NCBI GenBank assembly: GCA_900548345.1
Contig: URKA01000022.1
Location: 1 to 49,976, forward strand
Direction of reading: 5' to 3'
Length of the DNA: 49,976 nucleotides
Source of the DNA: an uncultured Paraprevotella sp.
GTDB taxonomy: Bacteria; Bacteroidota; Bacteroidia; Bacteroidales; Bacteroidaceae
Shown: positions 25,789 through 34,605 of the stretch, piece after piece
Layout: every line of letters begins with the position of its first letter
Position numbering within the stretch: the stretch's first letter is position 1
Notes under the pieces: generated by a model
Seen by the model: the letters and a program-made list of their open reading frames with translations, nothing else
The model's database searches: none
What the model was told of the DNA's origin: nothing
Position numbers and translations under genes: made by a program

Positions 25789-27231
25789 TTACTCCTTTTT
25801 CTTTAGTTCCGCATCGAATTGCCGGATGGCTGCCATACCTTCGTTGCATGCACAAGGACCGCTGATGCAACCGCCGGGGCAAGCCATGACTTCTATCATA
25901 CGCGTGGGGCATTTGCCCGTCTTGGCGTATGCTCGGAGTGCGGCGATGTTTTTCTTGTTCAGGTCCGCCACGATGGTACCCTGCAGGTTCGGGTCACCCA
26001 CCATGTTCTTCACTGCGGCAAACACGCCTCCCGTTTTGGCAAAGCCATGTGCATCATGTCCGGCATGTTCATCGGGAACGAAGTCCTTGCAGGAGTCTAT
26101 GTCTATATCCAGTCCTTCCATGACGGCATCCAGTTCGCGGAATGTCCATACGAAGTCTACGTTGGGGTCTTCGCGCCCTTCCGCTTTTTTCGAGGCGCAG
26201 GGTGCGATGAATACCGTGACGGCTTCGGGATGTTTCTTGCGTGCGTATTCGGCCGTGTACCGCATGGGTGAGCCTGTGGAAGACACGTATGGCAGGATTT
26301 CAGGTACATGTTTCTTGGCCAGCTGTACGTATGCCGAGCAACAGCTTGTGGTCATGAATGCCGCGCCGGACTCCAGTTTCTCCTTGAACTCTTCGGCTTC
26401 GTTGCGTATCGTTTCTTCCGCGCCGTATGCCACCTCTATCACGTCGTCGAAACCGATGACTTTCAGTGCGCCGAATACCTTTTCCACCGGTTGCTTGAAC
26501 TGTGCCAGCACCGAAGGTGCCACCATGGCCACCACTTTCTTGCCCGCACGGATGCTTTTCAGTACGTCAAATACGGCACAGGTGTCGAATATGGCACCGA
26601 ACGGACAGGCATTCAGGCATTTTCCGCAGTAGATACATTTGTTCGGGTCGATGTGCTCCACACCGTATTCATCTTTAGAGATAGCCTTCACGGGGCACGC
26701 CTCCTCGCAAGGTACGGGAATGTAGACGATGGCATGGTATGGGCATGCCTGATGGCATTTGCCGCAGCTGATACATTTTTCGTGCATGATGAATGCCTTG
26801 CCGTCGCGGTCGTAGCTGATGGCGTCCTTGGGGCAGTTGTTGTAGCAGGGGCGCGCCGCACAGCCCCGGCACAGGTTGGATACCTCGTAGTTGATTTTGA
26901 CACAGGAAGAGCATGCCTCGTCCATTACGCTGAGGATACTCTTGTCCGGCCTGATGCTTTCGCGTTCGAGCATGCGGTGGGCGTATGATGACAGACTTTC
27001 CGTTTCGTTGGTTTCATCTTCCATGTCGAAACCCATCATTGCCATCGTCTTGTACTTCGTGACGGCACGTTCCTTGTGTACGCAGCATCGGCCGAGGGGC
27101 TTTTGTTTTCTCGGATGCAGTTCTACGGGCAGTCTGTCTATCTCCTCCAGCAGATTGTTCTCTTTCCACATCTTCACTAACCGGGCCAGCAACTGGTAGC
27201 GAATGAACATAATGTTGTTGTTGTATGCCAT
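25789..27231 (-). CDS. [FeFe] hydrogenase, group B-like, with ferredoxin-type clusters
   Basis: 480-residue soluble monomeric [FeFe] hydrogenase, making or using H2 with ferredoxin-type electron carriers. N-terminal cysteine clusters: CRGC..PC..C (121, 124, 129, 133), CISCGKCHQAC (153-163) and CIYCGKCLNAC (199-209), plus an extra CEEAC pair (175, 179). H-cluster motifs: L1 TSCCSA (295-300, with C297/C298), L2 APCASKK (343-349), L3 MACPGGC (449-455). The L2 methionine of group A is replaced by alanine, and GGG after L3 by GPC, which fits the group B pattern as I know it. The divergent hydEGF maturation operon lies 78 nt away. No NADH- or formate-linked partner subunits are seen. Confidence 0.88.
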   Translation of the reverse strand: MAYNNNIMFIRYQLLARLVKMWKENNLLEEIDRLPVELHPRKQKPLGRCCVHKERAVTKYKTMAMMGFDMEDETNETESLSSYAHRMLERESIRPDKSILSVMDEACSSCVKINYEVSNLCRGCAARPCYNNCPKDAISYDRDGKAFIMHEKCISCGKCHQACPYHAIVYIPVPCEEACPVKAISKDEYGVEHIDPNKCIYCGKCLNACPFGAIFDTCAVFDVLKSIRAGKKVVAMVAPSVLAQFKQPVEKVFGALKVIGFDDVIEVAYGAEETIRNEAEEFKEKLESGAAFMTTSCCSAYVQLAKKHVPEILPYVSSTGSPMRYTAEYARKKHPEAVTVFIAPCASKKAEGREDPNVDFVWTFRELDAVMEGLDIDIDSCKDFVPDEHAGHDAHGFAKTGGVFAAVKNMVGDPNLQGTIVADLNKKNIAALRAYAKTGKCPTRMIEVMACPGGCISGPCACNEGMAAIRQFDAELKKKE

Positions 27232-27261
27232 GTTTGGATAAATAAATTAGGGATTCGCGAA

Positions 27262-27299
27262 CAAAACTACTAAAAAAAAAGCAGTTTTTTGTACCTTTG
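27262..27299. promoter_or_regulatory. Back-to-back promoters of the hydrogenase and hydEGF
   Basis: Within 78 nt: minus-strand TAGTTTTG (27269 down to 27262) for the hydrogenase, about 31 nt from its start, and plus-strand TACCTTTG (27292-27299) for hydE. Both fit TAnnTTTG, with only 22 bp between the boxes, so the two polymerases must compete or be coordinated. The plus box is 10 nt before the hydE ATG. Confidence 0.55.
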
Positions 27300-27309
27300 C
27301 CCTGATTTT

Positions 27310-28386
27310 ATGACAGAGTATGGAAATAAATTGCCCGAATCACGTTTTGCCTCCTTGCTGAACGGTTTCGACGCCGGAGTTTATCCCGACCGCGAGGAAT
27401 GGCGCATGCTGCTCACATCGCTTTCGGAAGAACAGGTGTCGCGTCTGCGACATCAGGCGGCCGAGACTTCGATGGCGCGTTTCGGACATGGGATTTATGT
27501 CCGCGGACTGATAGAGATTTCCTCGTTTTGCCGTAACGATTGCTTCTATTGCGGCTTGCGCAGGTCGAATCGTCATGCAGTGCGTTACAGACTCGGCATA
27601 GAGGAGGTACTCGACTGTTGCCGCGAGGGCGCCCGGCTCGGATTCGGCACCTTCGTGTTGCAGGGTGGTGAAGATGAAGGGCAGGACGACGACTGGATTG
27701 AAATGCTCGTGAGGGCCGTCAAGGAGGAGTTTCCGGCATGCGCCGTGACCCTCTCGGTGGGCGAGCGCAGCGAGGAAGCCTACCGTAGGTTCCGTGAGGC
27801 GGGAGCCGACCGTTACCTGCTGCGTCATGAGACGCGCAACGAGGCCCATTATGCCCGGTTGCATCCGTCATCCATGAGCGCGGCGAACAGGCGTGAATGT
27901 CTCCGCAGGTTGAAAGGGGCCGGATTCCAGACCGGAGCCGGCATGATGGTGGGTTCGCCGGGGCAGACCACAGACTGTCTGCTGGACGACATACAATTCC
28001 TTGAGGAACTGCAGCCTGAAATGATAGGCATGGGGCCTTTTATTCCTGCCGCGCATACCCCTTTTGCCCGTCATGCAGCCGGTTCGACGGAACAGACCTT
28101 GCTGCTCATGGCATTGATGCGATTGCGTTTTCCCCGTGCGCTGATACCGGCCACTACGGCACTGGCCACCCTCTCACCGCGTGGACGCATGCAAGGCATA
28201 TTGTCGGGGGCCAATGTGGTGATGCCCAATCTTTCGCCCGAAACGGTCCGGGGGCAATATGCCATCTACGACCGCAAACTGTGCGAAGGCGGAGAGTCGG
28301 CACGGAGACTGGGAGATTTGGAAAGGGAATTGGAAACGATTGGATACCATATCGCTTTCGGGCGTGGGGATTATCCTGAAAAATAG
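27310..28386 (+). CDS. hydE: [FeFe] hydrogenase H-cluster radical SAM maturase HydE
   Basis: 358-residue radical SAM enzyme; HydE processes the organometallic synthon made by HydG during H-cluster assembly. The radical SAM cluster motif is C74-x3-C78-x2-C81 (SSFCRNDCFYCGLR), followed by FVLQGGEDEG. The frame could begin 7 codons earlier at a TTG (27289), but that would overlap the -7 box, so the ATG at 27310 is preferred; this leaves almost no leader. hydG starts 15 nt after the stop. Confidence 0.93.
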   Translation: MTEYGNKLPESRFASLLNGFDAGVYPDREEWRMLLTSLSEEQVSRLRHQAAETSMARFGHGIYVRGLIEISSFCRNDCFYCGLRRSNRHAVRYRLGIEEVLDCCREGARLGFGTFVLQGGEDEGQDDDWIEMLVRAVKEEFPACAVTLSVGERSEEAYRRFREAGADRYLLRHETRNEAHYARLHPSSMSAANRRECLRRLKGAGFQTGAGMMVGSPGQTTDCLLDDIQFLEELQPEMIGMGPFIPAAHTPFARHAAGSTEQTLLLMALMRLRFPRALIPATTALATLSPRGRMQGILSGANVVMPNLSPETVRGQYAIYDRKLCEGGESARRLGDLERELETIGYHIAFGRGDYPEK

Positions 28387-28401
28387 AAGAAATAGAAGAA
28401 G

Positions 28402-29820
28402 ATGTATGATGTAAAATCAGCACATGCCGGAGAGTTCATCTCCGATGAAGAGATTCGCGACACGATGGCCTATGCCGCCGCACATCGCAACGACCGTACG
28501 CTGGTGTCGGAAATTCTGGACAAGGCGCGGGCCTGCAAAGGGCTGACCCACCGCGAGGCGGCCGTATTGCTGGAATGCGATGAGCCGGACCTTGAGGAGG
28601 AGATGTTTGCGCTGGCCCGTGACATCAAACAGCGTTTCTATGGCAACCGCATCGTGATGTTCGCTCCTTTGTATCTGTCCAACTATTGTGTCAACGGTTG
28701 TGTCTATTGTCCTTATCATGCACGCAACAAGACTATCCGCCGCAAGAAACTGACTCAGGAGGAAATCCGCCGCGAGGTCATTGCCCTGCAGGATATGGGG
28801 CACAAACGGCTGGCCATCGAGGCAGGGGAAGATCCCCGTAACAATCCGATAGAGTACATCCTGGAGAGCATACGTACCATATATGACATCAGGCATAAGA
28901 ACGGGGCGATACGCAGGGTGAATGTCAATATCGCCGCCACGACGGTGGAGAACTACCGGAAACTGAAAGAAGCGGGAATCGGGACGTACATCCTGTTTCA
29001 GGAGACGTACAACAAGTGCCTCTACGAAGCCTTGCATCCTTCCGGCCCGAAGCGGGACTATGCCTATCACACCGAGGCCATGGACCGTGCCATGCAGGGA
29101 GGGATAGACGATGTGGGCATCGGCGTACTCTTCGGTCTGGACACTTATCGCTACGACTGTATAGGACTGTTGATGCACGCCGAGCATCTTGAAGCGCGTT
29201 TTGGCGTGGGACCTCATACCATCAGTGTGCCGCGCTTATGCAAGGCTGACGATATAGATACGGCCGATTTCGAGAATTGTGTGCCTGACCGGATTTTCCA
29301 CAGAATCGTGGCGGTCATCCGTATAGCCGTGCCGTATACGGGCATGATTGTGTCTACACGCGAAAGCGCGGCAAGTCGTGCCAAAGTGCTCGAACTGGGT
29401 ATCTCGCAGTTGAGCGGCGGGTCGCGCACCAGTGTGGGCGGCTATGTGCATGAAGAATCCGGTGAGGAAAACTCATCACAGTTCGACATATCCGACCGCC
29501 GGACGCTGGACGAGGTGGTGGAATGGTTGCTCGACCTTGGATACATGCCCAGTTTCTGTACGGCATGTTACCGCGAGGGGCGTACGGGCGACCGTTTCAT
29601 GTCGCTGCTCAAGAAAGGACAGATTGCCAATTGTTGTCTGCCCAACGCATTGTTGACACTGAATGAATACCTGCAGGATTATGCCCGTCCGTCAACCCGT
29701 GAGAAAGGTGCGCGCATGATAGCCGGATTGTTGGAAACGGTGCCCGGCGAGAAGGTGCGCGAACGGGCAAGAGAATGTCTGGCGGCTGTTGAGAAAGGAG
29801 AGCGTGACTTTCGTTTCTGA
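28402..29820 (+). CDS. hydG: [FeFe] hydrogenase H-cluster radical SAM maturase HydG
   Basis: 472-residue tyrosine lyase of the ThiH-like radical SAM group; cleaves tyrosine to give CO and CN ligands on iron for the H-cluster. The N-terminal cluster motif is C96-x3-C100-x2-C103 (NYCVNGCVYC). The auxiliary cluster at the C-terminus follows the HydG rule C386-x2-C389-x22-C412. Standard length. Co-transcribed with hydE (15 nt) and hydF (36 nt). Confidence 0.95.
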   Translation: MYDVKSAHAGEFISDEEIRDTMAYAAAHRNDRTLVSEILDKARACKGLTHREAAVLLECDEPDLEEEMFALARDIKQRFYGNRIVMFAPLYLSNYCVNGCVYCPYHARNKTIRRKKLTQEEIRREVIALQDMGHKRLAIEAGEDPRNNPIEYILESIRTIYDIRHKNGAIRRVNVNIAATTVENYRKLKEAGIGTYILFQETYNKCLYEALHPSGPKRDYAYHTEAMDRAMQGGIDDVGIGVLFGLDTYRYDCIGLLMHAEHLEARFGVGPHTISVPRLCKADDIDTADFENCVPDRIFHRIVAVIRIAVPYTGMIVSTRESAASRAKVLELGISQLSGGSRTSVGGYVHEESGEENSSQFDISDRRTLDEVVEWLLDLGYMPSFCTACYREGRTGDRFMSLLKKGQIANCCLPNALLTLNEYLQDYARPSTREKGARMIAGLLETVPGEKVRERARECLAAVEKGERDFRF

Positions 29821-29856
29821 CACCCGTCATCATAAAGAAATTATGACAGATAAACA

Positions 29857-31053
29857 ATGAATCATAAAGAAAACACTCCGCGTGCCAACCGCTTTCACAT
29901 TGGCCTGTTCGGACGGCGCAATGCCGGAAAATCATCTTTGGTCAATGCCCTGACGGGGCAGGATGTCGCCGTGGTTTCCGAGATGCCCGGAACGACTACC
30001 GATGTGGTGTACAAGAATATGGAACTGCCGGAAGTCGGTGCGTCAGTATGGGTCGATACGGCCGGATACGATGATGTCGGAGAGTTGGGCGCATTGCGGG
30101 TAGAACAGACCCTGCGTGCAGCCCGCCGGGTAGATGTGGCTTTGTTGGTCGTGTCCGGTGCTCCATCGGATACAGAACTGGAAAAGGAATGGCTCGTACG
30201 TTTCCGTGAGGAAGGAATACCCGTACTTCTTATATATAATAAGGTGGATGTAGATGGTGGTGTCTATGCCGGAATGTGGGGTGAACGGTTAGGCATGGAT
30301 GTCTTATGTGTGTCGGCGCGTACCGGAGAGGGATTGGATGCGTTGCGTGATGCCGTAGCGGATGTGTATAGAAAAACGGATGATGCCGGCGACCTGACCG
30401 GCTCGTTGGTGAAAGACGGTGATGTCGTGCTGCTGGTCATGCCTCAGGATATACAGGCTCCCAAGGGCCGGCTGATTCTTCCGCAGGTGCAGACGTTGCG
30501 TAATCTGTTGGACAGGAAGTGTTTGGTGCATTGTTGCACCACCGACAATCTTCAGCGGATGTTGGATTCGTTGTCAGCTCCTCCCACGTTGCTCATCACT
30601 GATTCCCAAGTATTCCGTCAGGTGGAGCAACTTTGTCCGCCTCAGACGCTACTGACATCCTTCTCGGTTCTGTTCGCCCGCCAAAAGGGCGACATCCGGT
30701 TGTTCATGGCAGGTGCCGAGGTCTTGATGAATTTACGTCCGGATGCCCGCATACTGATTGCCGAGGCTTGTACGCATGTGCCCCGCAACGAAGATATAGG
30801 CCGTGTGAAATTGCCGCGTCTGTTGCGCGGCAGATTCGGTGATTCTTTGCAGATAGATATAGTGTCGGGTGATGATTTCCCGGATACTCCGTCCGGTTAT
30901 GACTTGATTATTCATTGCGGTGCCTGCATGTTCACCCGTCGCCACGTGCTGAATCGTTTGCGTCGTGCGTGTGCTTGTTCCGTTCCTGTGACGAATTACG
31001 GTATGGCCATAGCTGCTTTGAACGGGATTCTTCACAAGATTGCTTTACCTTGA
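29857..31053 (+). CDS. hydF: [FeFe] hydrogenase maturation GTPase HydF
   Basis: 398-residue scaffold GTPase that carries the 2Fe precursor and delivers it to the hydrogenase. GTPase motifs: P-loop GRRNAGKSS (about residues 14-22), DTAGYDD, and NKVD. The C-terminal FeS site has C305 and H307 in EACTHV, with C354 and C357 in HCGACM. Last gene of hydEGF; no clear terminator hairpin in the 128 nt that follow. Confidence 0.94.
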   Translation: MNHKENTPRANRFHIGLFGRRNAGKSSLVNALTGQDVAVVSEMPGTTTDVVYKNMELPEVGASVWVDTAGYDDVGELGALRVEQTLRAARRVDVALLVVSGAPSDTELEKEWLVRFREEGIPVLLIYNKVDVDGGVYAGMWGERLGMDVLCVSARTGEGLDALRDAVADVYRKTDDAGDLTGSLVKDGDVVLLVMPQDIQAPKGRLILPQVQTLRNLLDRKCLVHCCTTDNLQRMLDSLSAPPTLLITDSQVFRQVEQLCPPQTLLTSFSVLFARQKGDIRLFMAGAEVLMNLRPDARILIAEACTHVPRNEDIGRVKLPRLLRGRFGDSLQIDIVSGDDFPDTPSGYDLIIHCGACMFTRRHVLNRLRRACACSVPVTNYGMAIAALNGILHKIALP

Positions 31054-31181
31054 AAACAAGTGATTTGCCTGTCAAAGGATTGTCATACAAAAGTTTTCTT
31101 CAAAAAAAACTCCTTTTTGCTTGGTATTTCGATTTTTTTGTCTACATTTACCGCAACTAAGGTTATCCTTGTCTGTTACGT

Positions 31182-33008
31182 ATGATGAATATTAATACTC
31201 ATTTACAAATTGGGGGGGGTAAAGTGCTCCTTTTCATTTTCTTTGCTTTGGTAAGCGGGAAAATGAGAGGGCAAGCGAGCGTTGAACAGACGCTGTTTAC
31301 ATCTGTCTCTGCAGACAATATAGCCGGCGATACCCATGTTTCTTATACGACTTCAAAGGGTGGTGGAACTACATCCCCGGCAGTTTATGCTGATGAAATC
31401 CGTCTGTATCAGAATGCGTCGGGGACAGGTGGCGGTAGCATTACCATTAAAGCAGCTTCGGGTTATGAACTAAATAGTGTGACAATCGGTTCTTCTATGG
31501 CAACATCTGTGGCATATACATTGGATGAAGGGACACAGAAATCAACTTCCCACGCAATCTCTGCCGGCGGAAAGTATACTGTTGCAAAGATTAATGCGGA
31601 GTCGGTCACATTCTATTGTATGGGTAGGGATAAAAATAGCCGCTTGTATGTGAATTATTTGGGGGTGTCTTATTCCGAAACTACGGCGTTTAAGGTTGCA
31701 GAACCTTCGTTTTCCGTTGCAGACGGGGCGACGTTTGAAACTTCTCTGACGGTAAGTGCGGATTGTGAGACAGCCGGAGCCGGAATACATTATACCATAT
31801 CCTATACGGGTGAGATGCCGGAAGACCCTACGGAACTTTCGGAAGAGTTTCCTTCCGAAGGGCTGACCATAGACAGGAGTGCGAGAATAAAGGCTGTGGC
31901 TGTAGTGGACGGCGTACGTTCCCAAACGGTGTCGGTTACATATACGAAGGTAGAACCGGAGTTGGCCGATATGCTTCGTGCGGTCGTTTTTGAGAAAGGC
32001 GGTTCATTTTATGCCGCTGTGGGAGCAATCTCCAATGGGGCGTTGCAAGCCGTGAATGTGGATTGTGTAAACGGAAAAGTGATTTCGGCAACTTCCGAAG
32101 ACGGTATGAAGTGGTATGTGGATGAAGCGAAACATACTATCAAATCTGTGAATGGCAATTATGTGGCTTATTCAGGAAGTGGTACGAACCTGAAGTTTCA
32201 AACATCGGTATATACTTGGAGCTCTGATGCGGCGGGCAGTTACTGGTATGCGACAGACGCGGACAAAGCAAAACGGACCTTGCTGTATAGCTCTGTGTAC
32301 AATTACATAAAGGCAAATGCTGTCAGCAATATCAATCAGCCGGGATATAGTGGGTCGATGATGTTCATGCCGTTTGCTGACGGATATGTGCGCAGTGTGT
32401 CTGGGGCTTCCGTTTCAGCATCGAAGTTCGGCACGGTTTGTTTGCCTTGTCATGTTGTGGCTGGAGATTTCTCTGGGGCGGAGTTCTATTCTGTGTTGGG
32501 GAAGGTGATGGACGGTGATAAAGTGTCAGCTATAGCGTTGGGTGAACCGCAGACAGAGTTGAAGGCCGGTATACCTTATATATTTAAGGCCACGGAAGAT
32601 AGGGTTGTGGTTGCCTATACCGGGGATGCCGTGACCGAACCGGGAGTTGAAAACGGATTAATCGGGTCTTTGACGGAGCGGATTGAGGTACCGGAAGGCA
32701 AGTATATCATTAGCGGTAACCAAGTGCAACTATGCGGAACAGGGTGTTATATCAATCCCAACCGTGCCTATTTGGACATAGACCTTATGAGTGTTTATGT
32801 GCCGACGGCAGAGGTGAATCATAGGATAATATCTTTTGATGATGTGACAAATGTAGATGAGGTGAACTTGTCTGCGGACCAAGTGGTAGATGTCTATACT
32901 GCGGGAGGTGTTTGTTTGCGTCGCCGGGTGAATGCGGACGGTGCTACGGACGGGTTGTCTAAGGGACTCTATATCGTGGGCAACCGTAAAGTAGCGGTGA
33001 CGGAGTAA
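31182..33008 (+). CDS. Secreted multidomain surface protein of unknown function
   Basis: 608-residue exported protein. The signal peptide's hydrophobic part is KVLLFIFFALVSG (about 14-26). Residues about 35-165 are beta-rich, with AAGYEL-like repeats as in bacterial surface proteins (KAASGYELNSVTIGSSMATS). A chitobiase/FN3-like domain spans about 170-260 (AGAGIHYTIS...RIKAVAVVDG). The end, VDVYTAGGVCLRRRV then GLSKGLYIVGNRKVAV, resembles the C-terminal sorting-like tail common in Prevotella and Bacteroides surface proteins. A G8 tract encodes residues 11-13, inside the signal peptide. The next small gene starts 1 nt after its stop. Confidence 0.72.
   Translation: MMNINTHLQIGGGKVLLFIFFALVSGKMRGQASVEQTLFTSVSADNIAGDTHVSYTTSKGGGTTSPAVYADEIRLYQNASGTGGGSITIKAASGYELNSVTIGSSMATSVAYTLDEGTQKSTSHAISAGGKYTVAKINAESVTFYCMGRDKNSRLYVNYLGVSYSETTAFKVAEPSFSVADGATFETSLTVSADCETAGAGIHYTISYTGEMPEDPTELSEEFPSEGLTIDRSARIKAVAVVDGVRSQTVSVTYTKVEPELADMLRAVVFEKGGSFYAAVGAISNGALQAVNVDCVNGKVISATSEDGMKWYVDEAKHTIKSVNGNYVAYSGSGTNLKFQTSVYTWSSDAAGSYWYATDADKAKRTLLYSSVYNYIKANAVSNINQPGYSGSMMFMPFADGYVRSVSGASVSASKFGTVCLPCHVVAGDFSGAEFYSVLGKVMDGDKVSAIALGEPQTELKAGIPYIFKATEDRVVVAYTGDAVTEPGVENGLIGSLTERIEVPEGKYIISGNQVQLCGTGCYINPNRAYLDIDLMSVYVPTAEVNHRIISFDDVTNVDEVNLSADQVVDVYTAGGVCLRRRVNADGATDGLSKGLYIVGNRKVAVTE
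31212..31219 (+). repeat. G8 tract inside a signal-peptide coding region
   Basis: Eight consecutive G lie in codons 11-13 of the secreted protein gene, before the hydrophobic core. Gain or loss of one G would break the frame between the start codon and the signal core; the next in-frame ATG (KMRGQ) comes only after the signal core. Candidate phase-variation switch. Confidence 0.6.
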
Positions 33009-33009
33009 T

Positions 33010-33198
33010 ATGAAAGTACGGATGAAAGGAAAAAGAATATATACGCAACCCTTCTGCAAGATAATAGAAGTCGGCCTCCAGTCCATCATGGCAGGGACGA
33101 ACATCAGAGTGAACCATACGCCGGTCGATGAGTTGGGCGGCGATGTAAATCGCAACGAAGGTTTTGATATATGGGCTAACGAGAATACATTTTTGTAA
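33010..33198 (+). CDS. Small 62-residue protein paired with secreted protein
   Basis: 62-residue basic-then-acidic protein (start MKVRMKGKRIYTQPFCKIIEV, then MAGTNIRVNH, end GFDIWANENTFL). It resembles a large unnamed group of 50-80-residue Bacteroides/Prevotella proteins that share an N-terminal K-x-Y-x-x-P-x-x-x-V pattern, an MAG/MAAS stretch and an acidic W-containing end, often placed after surface-protein genes. No signal peptide or helix is obvious. Starts 1 nt after the upstream gene, so certainly co-transcribed. Function unknown. Confidence 0.68.
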   Translation: MKVRMKGKRIYTQPFCKIIEVGLQSIMAGTNIRVNHTPVDELGGDVNRNEGFDIWANENTFL

Positions 33199-33285
33199 GG
33201 TTAGATATAAGGTGAATTTTTTAGTTCGTCCCGGGCAAGTGATTGTCCGGGCGAGCGCTTTTTATACCCGAATGAAGGCGGAAAC

Positions 33286-33316
33286 TTGAATAATCCTGTG
33301 CAGTTTCTTATCTTTG
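33286..33316 (+). promoter_or_regulatory. Promoter of the radical SAM / DUF4130 pair
   Basis: TTG at 33286-33288, 20-bp spacer, TATCTTTG at 33309-33316, an exact -7 box; the ATG at 33340 gives a leader of about 17 nt. Confidence 0.65.
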
Positions 33317-33339
33317 TATCAGTAAACAGGTTGAACGGC

Positions 33340-34605
33340 ATGAAAGAAGATACGCTTCGCAAACTCAGAATTTTGGCGGAATCGGCAAAATACGATGTGT
33401 CCTGTTCCTCAAGCGGCACCGTCCGTCGTAATACGGCGGGAGGAGTAGGAAACACAGTTGGCGGAATTGGCATCTGCCACAGTTTTGCGGAGGACGGTCG
33501 GTGCATATCGTTGTTGAAAGTCATGCTGACGAATTTCTGCATTTATGACTGTGCCTATTGTATCAACCGGCGGAGCAATGATATCCCGCGTGCCACTTTG
33601 TCCGTGTCGGAACTGGTTGATCTCACGATGGAATTCTATAAGCGCAATTATATAGAAGGTCTGTTTCTGAGTTCCGGTGTGGTACGGAATCCTGATTATA
33701 CAATGGAACGTTTGGTGCGTGTGGCGAAAGATTTGCGGACAGTGCACCGTTTTAACGGATACATCCATCTGAAGAGCATTCCCGGAGCCAGCCGTGAACT
33801 GGTGAACGAAGCCGGACTGTATGCCGACCGTATGAGTGTGAACATCGAGATTCCCAATGAGGATTCTCTGAAATTGCTGGCGCCGGAGAAAGACCATGAC
33901 AGTGTGTACCGTCCGATGGCATTTATCCAGCAGGGAGCTTTGGAGAGTGCTGAGGAACGGAAAAAACACCGCCATGCACCGCGTTTTGTGCCCGCAGGGC
34001 AAAGTACCCAGATGATTGTCGGTGCAACCGGCGAGACAGACCGGGACATCCTTCATCTTTCCTCTGCTCTGTACGGAAGGCCGACCATGCGGCGTGTATA
34101 TTATTCCGGTTATGTGTCGGTCAATACCTATGATAAACGCCTGCCGGTGTTGAAGCAGCCGCCTTTGGTGCGTGAGAACCGTCTTTATCAGGCAGACTGG
34201 CTGATGCGTTTCTATCAGTTCAAAGTAGAAGAGATTGTGGATGAGGCCTCGCCCGACCTTGATTTGGAAATCGATCCAAAACTGGCATGGGCTTTACGGC
34301 ATCCCGAACAGTTTCCGGTGGATATCAATCGTGCCGACTATGAATGTATCCTGCGCGTGCCGGGTATCGGTGTGAAGTCGGCGAAACTAATAGTTGCTTC
34401 GCGCCGTTTTGGCAGACTGACAAGTTACGACCTGAAGAAGATGGGGTGTGTGATGAAACGTGCACAGTATTTTATCACCTGTGGAGAGTTGGAGGCGAAA
34501 GGCATCAACGAACTGCATCCGGAACGCGTACGTTCGTTGATTACGGCACCGAAAGGCAAAAAGAATGACGGGCAGCTGACATTGATGTTCAAGGAAGAAC
34601 CATGA
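33340..34605 (+). CDS. Putative DNA modification/repair radical SAM protein
   Basis: 421-residue protein of the radical SAM family known as the UDG-linked group (TIGR03916-like). Cluster motif C67-x3-C71-x2-C74 in NFCIYDCAYC. A helix-hairpin-helix near residues 336-365 (VPGIGVKSAKLIVASRRFG) indicates DNA binding. The chain ends in a QLTLMF tail with a short basic stretch. The known family is fused to, or neighbours, a uracil-DNA-glycosylase-like protein; its reaction is not known. The open frame extends 18 codons upstream through the promoter, so 33340 is the start. The DUF4130 gene overlaps its stop by 4 nt (ATGA). Confidence 0.88.
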   Translation: MKEDTLRKLRILAESAKYDVSCSSSGTVRRNTAGGVGNTVGGIGICHSFAEDGRCISLLKVMLTNFCIYDCAYCINRRSNDIPRATLSVSELVDLTMEFYKRNYIEGLFLSSGVVRNPDYTMERLVRVAKDLRTVHRFNGYIHLKSIPGASRELVNEAGLYADRMSVNIEIPNEDSLKLLAPEKDHDSVYRPMAFIQQGALESAEERKKHRHAPRFVPAGQSTQMIVGATGETDRDILHLSSALYGRPTMRRVYYSGYVSVNTYDKRLPVLKQPPLVRENRLYQADWLMRFYQFKVEEIVDEASPDLDLEIDPKLAWALRHPEQFPVDINRADYECILRVPGIGVKSAKLIVASRRFGRLTSYDLKKMGCVMKRAQYFITCGELEAKGINELHPERVRSLITAPKGKKNDGQLTLMFKEEP

